From Rhizophagus irregularis (lineage: Eukaryota; Glomeromycota; Glomeromycetes; Glomerales; Glomeraceae): DNA of 64,000 nt. Of the stretch, positions 58,301 to 64,000 are shown piece by piece; positions within the stretch are counted from its first letter, which is position 1; each line of letters opens with the position of its first letter. The notes below the pieces were generated by a model that saw nothing but the letters and a program-made list of their open reading frames with translations, was not told where the DNA came from and made no database searches. The position numbers were made by a program, and so were the translations under genes. The stretch is taken from positions 744,001-808,000 of the forward strand of contig NC_089449.1 in NCBI RefSeq assembly GCF_026210795.1, given 5' to 3'.

Positions 58301-58810
58301 GAAACTTATTATGGATACAAAGTTCTGCAATTAAAGTAAAAGTACTGTATTGATTTGAAGAATTATTATAAATAAAGTGTTCTTGTTTGTTATATTGATA
58401 AATATCCCATTTTTGGGCTTCATTTAAATATAAAATATTGTTTTAATTTTTTATAAAGTAATTGTGACGATTTTCTTTTGTCAACGATTAAATATAAATG
58501 TATATACCGGGATAGGAATCCCAGCTAAAATTATAAAACACAATATTTTCAAAAGAGAAGCGGAAAAACTAAAATTTTATTTTAATTTTCAGGAATTTAC
58601 GATATAAATGAACAAAGGTTATTAAATTCCAAAGGATAATGAATTTTATAATAATACAACTCGTTCATTATATTTAACAACTTATCAGATATGAAAAAGA
58701 TTATTCTTTTAATGTGTTGCGATAATACTGTATTACCAGTTTATGATAAATGGTTAAGATATTAAATTATTAACGATGATACTTTTGGAAATCATAATAA
58801 AAGAAACAGA

Positions 58811-59007
58811 TTACAGCTGATTTCAAAAAGGTCGGGACACTTAGCAAATTTTAAAGAACTCGGAAATATTCGGTAAAGCTTGAAAAGTTATACGCTAATT
58901 TTGGAGTAACATTCCGAGAATGATGGTATAATTTTATCTTATTTTGAGCTTTACCGAATATTTCCAAAATTTGCTAAGCGTCCTGTGCATTATGAAATTA
59001 GCTGTAA
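58811..59007. mobile_element. 197-bp MITE with about 60-bp inverted ends
   Basis: TTACAGCTGATTTCA...GGACACTTAGCAAATTTT...AATATTCGGTAAAGCT at the left is mirrored at the right (reversed: TTACAGCTAATTTCA...GGACGCTTAGCAAATTTT). The left arm has a six-base insertion. It lies about 240 bp upstream of MIR gene 8. Confidence 0.7.
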
Positions 59008-59143
59008 GTTTTATATATTAGTTCATATTTAGATTATGCAAATAACTAGCATGTGAAATACGTTTTGTAATACAGGAGTCTGAGCCTGATTAAGCAAGAA
59101 AATCAATATCATGGTGATACCATAATTAGCAAATTAATCTAAA

Positions 59144-59208
59144 TCTTGTTTAAAACTGGTATACTGATTTATGTATAAATATTCAAAATTTCGGGAAAAT
59201 TATTGCCG
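59144..59208 (+). promoter_or_regulatory. Conserved upstream block of MIR gene 8 with CGG-N11-CCG
   Basis: CTTGTTTAAAACTGGTATAC, TATAAATATTC, CGG at 59192-59194 and CCG at 59206-59208 with 11 bases between. The ATG is 39 bases downstream. Confidence 0.6.
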
Positions 59209-59247
59209 AGGTGTAATTAACGCTTTTTTCCCAGATTAAAAGAAAAA

Positions 59248-60566
59248 ATGGATTTTCCAAAATATAATGGAAATATTCACCCAAATGAATGGATAAATGA
59301 TATTCAAAGATATTTTACACTAAAAAATGATAATTTGCATACTAATCGACGTTTGAGCATTGCTATATCGTTTGTAGATCCTATTATTTCAATTCCAGAT
59401 GATGTCAATAGTTTTGAAAAATTATGTAGTGTACTTAAAGAAGATATTTCATTTACAGTATTTAAAAATACAAATGAAAGAATGTTGCAATCATTAAAAT
59501 ATGTTCCTGAAAATAAAGGTGGGAATACTTCAGAATTTATTTCAAAATTTAGGAAGCTATGTTATAACGCTGAAATTAATGATATTGAGGAACAAAAGAA
59601 GTATCTTTATAATTCACTTCCGCTGCTAATAAATCATTTTGATTCTATATCAATTGAATTTTACAAAAGAATGGAAAATGTTGATTCAATCAATAAATTA
59701 ATTAAAGAATTTGAAGATTTTGTTGTATATTTATCAAAATTAATCGTGAACGAATCTATCGTAGCTTTAAAACATGTTTCTACAGGAAAATATTTAGGTT
59801 CAATTAACAATTTATGTTATGATACTGGAAGTTCTACTCAATTGGTATATTTTTTTTATTTTATTAGAATTGTCATTTTTACAAACCTAATTTCTTTTTA
59901 AATAATTCAGGTTTTTGTAGATAATTCAAAATTTGGTCCAAATTCTTTATGGAAAATTAGATTTAATAATAGTAATGAATTGGCTACTTATGGAAGTACT
60001 CGCATAACTTTACGATATGACAAATCAGATAAGTTTCTTGGAATATATTATGGATATTACAAATCTCCGTCAACTAATCACACTGAAGGTAATTATTTAA
60101 TATTTTTGATTATACTGTTAATTACTATAATAATTAATTAACAGTGGTTATTTCAGTGAGTTGCAATAATATGTCCAATTATTATTGGGTTAAGGATTGG
60201 GAGTTTAACCATGCTAAAGTAGGAAATAATCAAGGCTTTTTAAAATCGAATGATATTATCAATCTACGTATTAAGAAATCCTATGATTTTAATGGTAATC
60301 TTATTCCAAACGGACAAGTTGTATATTTACGTAGTCATGATATTCAGTTTAATGTTGGAAACGATACTTTTCAAGAAGTTGTTTGTCATAATGAAAGATT
60401 GGGAGGGAATGATGAAGTAAGTAAATTATAATTAATTTTGTAAATTATTACTAATGAATTGATATAATTTTATTGTTTAAAATCTTGTATTTCATTAATA
60501 TTAAACTTTCTTTTTTTCTAGTGGTGTATTGAGCTTATTAAACAATACGCTTGGACCTTAGTATAA
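59248..60566 (+). CDS. MIR-domain protein with gag-like N-terminus, copy 8 (four exons)
   Basis: Exons 59248-59844, 59911-60088, 60157-60416 and 60522-60566 give 359 aa; phases 0, 1, 0. It starts MDFPKYNGNIHPNEWINDI. Exon 1 ends with ESIVALKHVSTGKYLGS and TGSSTQL; exon 2 is short (ITLRYDKSDKFLGIYYGYY); exon 3 has VSCNNMSNYYWVKDWEFNHA, YLRSHDIQFNVGND, QEVVCHNERLGGNDE; exon 4 WCIELIKQYAWTLV. Exons 2 to 4 and the introns are almost the same as in copy 10, whereas the first third of exon 1 differs from it (a KNDNLHTNRR insertion), a sign of recombination between copies. Confidence 0.85.
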
Positions 60567-61044
60567 ACTAAAATGTATTAATTGACTTTTTATTGTCAGT
60601 TGTCGTTAACAAGTTGATTCTTACTAATCGAGAATATGCCTCGTATTCCAAAAAAATAAAAAAAAAAAATATTTGGATTTTTGAAATTAAAATTTACCTT
60701 AATTGTTGTACACATTTTACATTCAATAAATTGAAATAAAAACTTAATTTACGAATAGATAAGTTATACAGCCAATTTAAGTTTTTTTAAGTGTCTTTCA
60801 GCGCGAACCGACTCCATTTTCGTATCACAAGATAATTTGAAAAAATAAGTGATATAATGAAAAACACCGAATGTTAACTAATCAGAAAAAGTATCAAAAA
60901 CAGGAAAAGCAAGTTCATGGACGTAAATCTTAGCGTAAAACCGATATTTTCATTATCTTCACGTGTCAAATTTCTCATGATGATATTGGATCATCAGGAA
61001 AATATTTAAAATAAGATGCAATTAAGCCATCAAATTAATAAAGA
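60567..61044. other. Spacer within the MIR cluster
   Basis: AT-rich; no supported feature. The CGG-N11-CCG block is not found in front of the decayed copy that follows. Confidence 0.35.
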
Positions 61045-62180
61045 ATTTTCCGAAATATGGTGAAAATATTCATCCAAATGAATGGATAAAAATCTTCAAA
61101 AATACGACTATTTTTAGCGTATTAAATATGATGTATCATGTTTAGAAATGGCTACAATTCCACCCTTAATATCCAAGCTAATTCAATTTACGATATCGAA
61201 AAACTCCGTAACTTGCTTAAAGAATATATTTTATTTCTTTTACGATTTTAAACGTATTATATTAAGCATATTATTTACAAATCTTTCAATAATAAAATGT
61301 CCCGAAAATAAAAGTGATAATACTTCAAAATTTATTTCAGAATTTGGGAAACTTTGTGATAATGCGAAATTAATGGTATAGAAGAGCAAAAAAATAGTAT
61401 ATCTTTATAAATCACTTCCATTTTCTTGTAAAATTTCATTGATTAGAAGATATTGATTCAGTTAATAAATTAATTAAAGAATTTGAAGAATTCATTATTT
61501 ATGGGTCACTGTAGCATTAAAACATGCTGCTACAGGAAATTATTTAAGTTAAATAGCAAATTTACGAAATTCTCAATTAATATAATTTATTTAATTAAAC
61601 TTTTGTATAATTTAAAAAAATTTGGGTTTTTGTAGGAAGTTCAGACATGATCCAAATTCTTTATAGAAAATTCAGTTTAATGAAGAACTAGCTACTTAAA
61701 CTGATACTTCTATAACTATATAACATGTCAAATCCGACACATATATTCTTATCGGAGTTATTCTAAACATACGTAAGCAAGGTAACAAAAATTTAAATTA
61801 CGTGGCAGAAATGAAAACAAATTGGAACTTCAAACACAGTAAACTAGAAATCATCAAGGATATTTAAATCAAATGATATTTATTAATCTATCTTAGTATT
61901 AAGAAAAAGTATAATAATTATTGGTTATTCTAATTTTGAATGGTCAAGTTGATTTTTACGTAGTCATGAAATTTAATTTACTATTGGAAATGATACTTTT
62001 CAAAGTTATTTGTCATAACGAAAGATTGGGTGGAAATGATGAAGTAAGTAAATTAAAATTAGTAAATTGCTATTACTAGTAAATTGTTTATTTTATCGTT
62101 TAAAACATTTTATTAATATTAATCTTTTTAGTGGTGTATTGCTTGAGCTTATTAAACATTATATTTTGATCGTAGATTAG
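61045..62180 (+). pseudogene. Decayed MIR-family copy 9
   Basis: Traces in family order: FPKYGENIHPNEW region at 61045-61090 without ATG; a degenerate middle; CPENKSDNTSKFISEFGKLC at about 61298-61360; EEQKNSISL; the ATGNYL region near 61530; a second-exon trace (GSSDMIQIL) near 61637; the exon-3 pieces NWNFKHSKLE, FLRSHEI and FQSYLSXNERLGGNDE-like near 61825-62045, with an intact donor; and the exon-4 trace WCIA/LSLLNI near 62133. Stops and indels in every exon. Confidence 0.7.
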
Positions 62181-62465
62181 ATTATGATTAGTTCTTTATA
62201 GAGATTTGTAATTTAAATTTATTTCAACATTATTCATATTTTTAAATTTCATTGTTAATTCATTGATTTAAAGTTTCGTTTAAATGAAGAATTTTGGCTA
62301 TCAGTACATCACATGATAATTATACATTATTATTTCTCGTATTACAACATAAAAATAACATAAATAAAATAGCGACCAATAAGAAAAAAAAGATTTGTTG
62401 GGCGTAAACTTTGGCGCAATAATAAGATAAACATTTCTAAATTCGGCAAGTACTAAGACGGGGGA

Positions 62466-62503
62466 TCATAATATAAATTTGAATTTCGGGAATATTTAGA
62501 CCG
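62466..62503 (+). promoter_or_regulatory. Upstream block of MIR gene 10 with CGG-N11-CCG
   Basis: ATATAAAT then CGG at 62487-62489 and CCG at 62501-62503, 11 bases between. The CTTGTTTAAAAC part found in other copies is missing here, so only the proximal half is kept. The ATG is 22 bases downstream. Confidence 0.55.
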
Positions 62504-62525
62504 AAGTGTAATTTTCTAAAAAAAA

Positions 62526-63851
62526 ATGGATTTTCCAAAATATGATGGAAATATTCACCCAAATGAATGGATAAATGATATAAAAAGATATTTTAAACTT
62601 AAGAATACTAATATTAATGATCGTTTGGGCATTGCTATATCGTTTGTAGATCCTATTATTTCACTTCCAGCAAAGTTTGATAGTCTTGATAAACTTTGTA
62701 ATGTACTCAAAGAAGATATTTCATTTACAGTATTTAAAAATACAAATGAGAGAATGTTACAATCATTAAAATATGTCCCTGAAAATAAAGGTGGCAATAC
62801 TTCAAAATTTATTTCAAAATTTAGGAAGCTATGTTATAATGCAGAAATTAATGATATAGAAGAACAAAAGAAGTATCTTTACAATTCACTTCCGCTGCCA
62901 ATAAATCATTTTGATTCTATATCAATTGAATTTTACAAGAAAATGGAAAATGTCGATTCAATCAATAAATTAATTAAAGAATTTGAAGATTTTGCTGTAT
63001 ATTTATCAAAATTAATCACGAACGAATCTATCGTAGTTTTAAAACATGTTGCTACAGGAAAATATTTAAGTTCAAATGCAAATTTATGTTATAATACTGG
63101 AAGTTCTACTCAATTGGTATATATATATATTTTTGATTTTATTAGATTCGTCATTTTTACAAACCTAATCTTTTTTCTTATTTTTAAATAATTCAGGTTT
63201 CTGTAGAAAATTCAAAATTTGGTCCAAATTCTTTATGGAAAATTAGATTTAATAATAATGAATTGGCTACTTATGGAAGTACTCACGTAACTTTACAACA
63301 TGTCAAATCAATTATGTTACTTGGAATAAATTCCGGACTTTACCAATCTCCGTCAACTAATCACACTGAAGGTAAACTATTTAATATTTTTGATTATATT
63401 GTTAATTACTATAATAATTAATTAACAGTGGTTATTTCAGTGAGTTGCAATAATATGTCCAATTATTATTGGGTTAAGGATTGGGAGTTTAACCATGCTA
63501 AAGTAGGAAATCATCAAGGCTTTTTAAAATCGAATGATATTATCAATCTACGTATTAAGAAATTCTATGATATTAATGGTAATCCTATTCCAAACGGACA
63601 AGTTGAATATTTACGTAGTCATGATATTCAGTTTAATGTTGGAAACGATACTTTTCAAGAAGTTGTTTGTCATAATGAAAGATTAGGAGGGAATGATGAA
63701 GTGAGTAAATTGCAATTAGTTTGGTAAATTACTACTAATGAATTGATATAATTTTATTGTTTAAAATCTTGCATTTACATTAATATCAAACTTTTTTCTT
63801 TTCTAGTGGTGTATTGAGCTTATTAAACAATACACTTGGACCTTAGTATAA
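62526..63851 (+). CDS. MIR-domain protein with gag-like N-terminus, copy 10 (four exons)
   Basis: Exons 62526-63116, 63197-63371, 63441-63700 and 63807-63851 give 356 aa; phases 0, 1, 0; the third donor is GTGAGT. It starts PKYDGNIHPNEWINDIKRYF like copy 6, while the later part (TGSSTQL, VSCNNMSNYYWVKDWEFNHA, YLRSHDIQFNVGND, WCIELIKQYTWTLV) follows copy 8. Within the MIR region the usual K-F-L-G motif is changed (HVKSIMLLGINSGLYQSP) and VALKH is VVLKH. Function unknown. Confidence 0.85.
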
Positions 63852-64000
63852 CTAAAATGAATTGTATTTATATAACCATAACTATTGCATTTCATAAAAT
63901 AAAAATAGTTTAAAAAATAGATTTGTCTTTTTTCACTAGATTTGTTATTTTCACTAAAAGTATAAATAAGAATACCAAATGTTGTCAATATAACAATATT

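Noticed and set aside
62555-62797. Antisense ORF in exon 1 of MIR copy 10
   Set aside because: Shadow of the conserved exon.

Overview
The window looks like nuclear DNA of a glomeromycotinan (arbuscular mycorrhizal) fungus close to Rhizophagus. It is strongly AT-rich, genes have short GT-AG introns, there is a Sel1-repeat/protein-kinase fusion of the type expanded in these fungi, and the rest is lineage-specific multigene families embedded in decayed transposons. The organism call is inference from family resemblance; no database search was run. No rRNA, tRNA or CRISPR array was seen.

Main theme: a dispersed multigene family of four-exon genes, about 355-370 aa, with a conserved N-terminal domain (KYDGNIHPDEW...) followed by two or more MIR-like beta-trefoil segments. 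Six copies are intact (3.3, 9.7, 12.9 and 30.6-31.9 kb on the minus strand, then 55.3, 59.2 and 62.5 kb make up the set with one of these counted on each strand: in total seven intact models). One further copy (25.8-27.4 kb, minus) is split by a 234-bp MITE, and three are decayed (23.5-23.9 kb minus; 57.4-58.3 kb; 61.0-62.2 kb). All readable copies share intron positions and phases (0, 1, 0) and an upstream block ending in a CGG-N11-CCG inverted motif (AGG-N12-CCG in the two minus-strand copies). The N-terminal domain looks gag/capsid-like, so these may be domesticated Gag-MIR fusions.

Region by region: 1-3 kb holds a LINE-like 3' remnant; 3.2-4.6 kb MIR gene 1; 5.1-8.7 kb a decayed multi-exon, possibly nuclease-like gene and Helitron-like debris (minus); 9.6-14.1 kb MIR genes 2 and 3 with a TA-flanked MITE between them; 14.6-15.9 kb a decayed MULE-type transposase N-terminus and a small membrane ORF; 18.0-19.3 kb a 131-bp satellite and a pyrimidine minisatellite; 21.1-22.1 kb a multi-pass membrane protein with a pentapeptide-repeat tail; 23.5-27.5 kb a MIR remnant, a dead OTT_1508-like deaminase and MIR gene 4; 27.5-30.6 kb no gene seen; 30.6-32.0 kb MIR gene 5; 33.3-34.9 kb a three-exon gene with a PD-(D/E)XK-like motif; 37.2-38.3 kb a long-TIR element; 38.3-42.2 kb the Sel1-kinase gene; 42.8-44.45 kb an array of intron/micro-exon-like repeats; 45.6-47.7 kb a decayed repetitive-family ORF; 48-54 kb two foldback elements, a nested MITE and simple repeats; 55.2-63.9 kb a tandem MIR cluster (three intact, two dead).

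Functionally, the kinase fusion is a likely signalling protein, the MIR proteins are of unknown role (carbohydrate or protein binding is possible), and most of the remainder is mobile DNA. The most unusual items are the splice-site array, the shared Gal4-type motif in front of the MIR genes, the Gag-MIR architecture, and the structured foldback elements.
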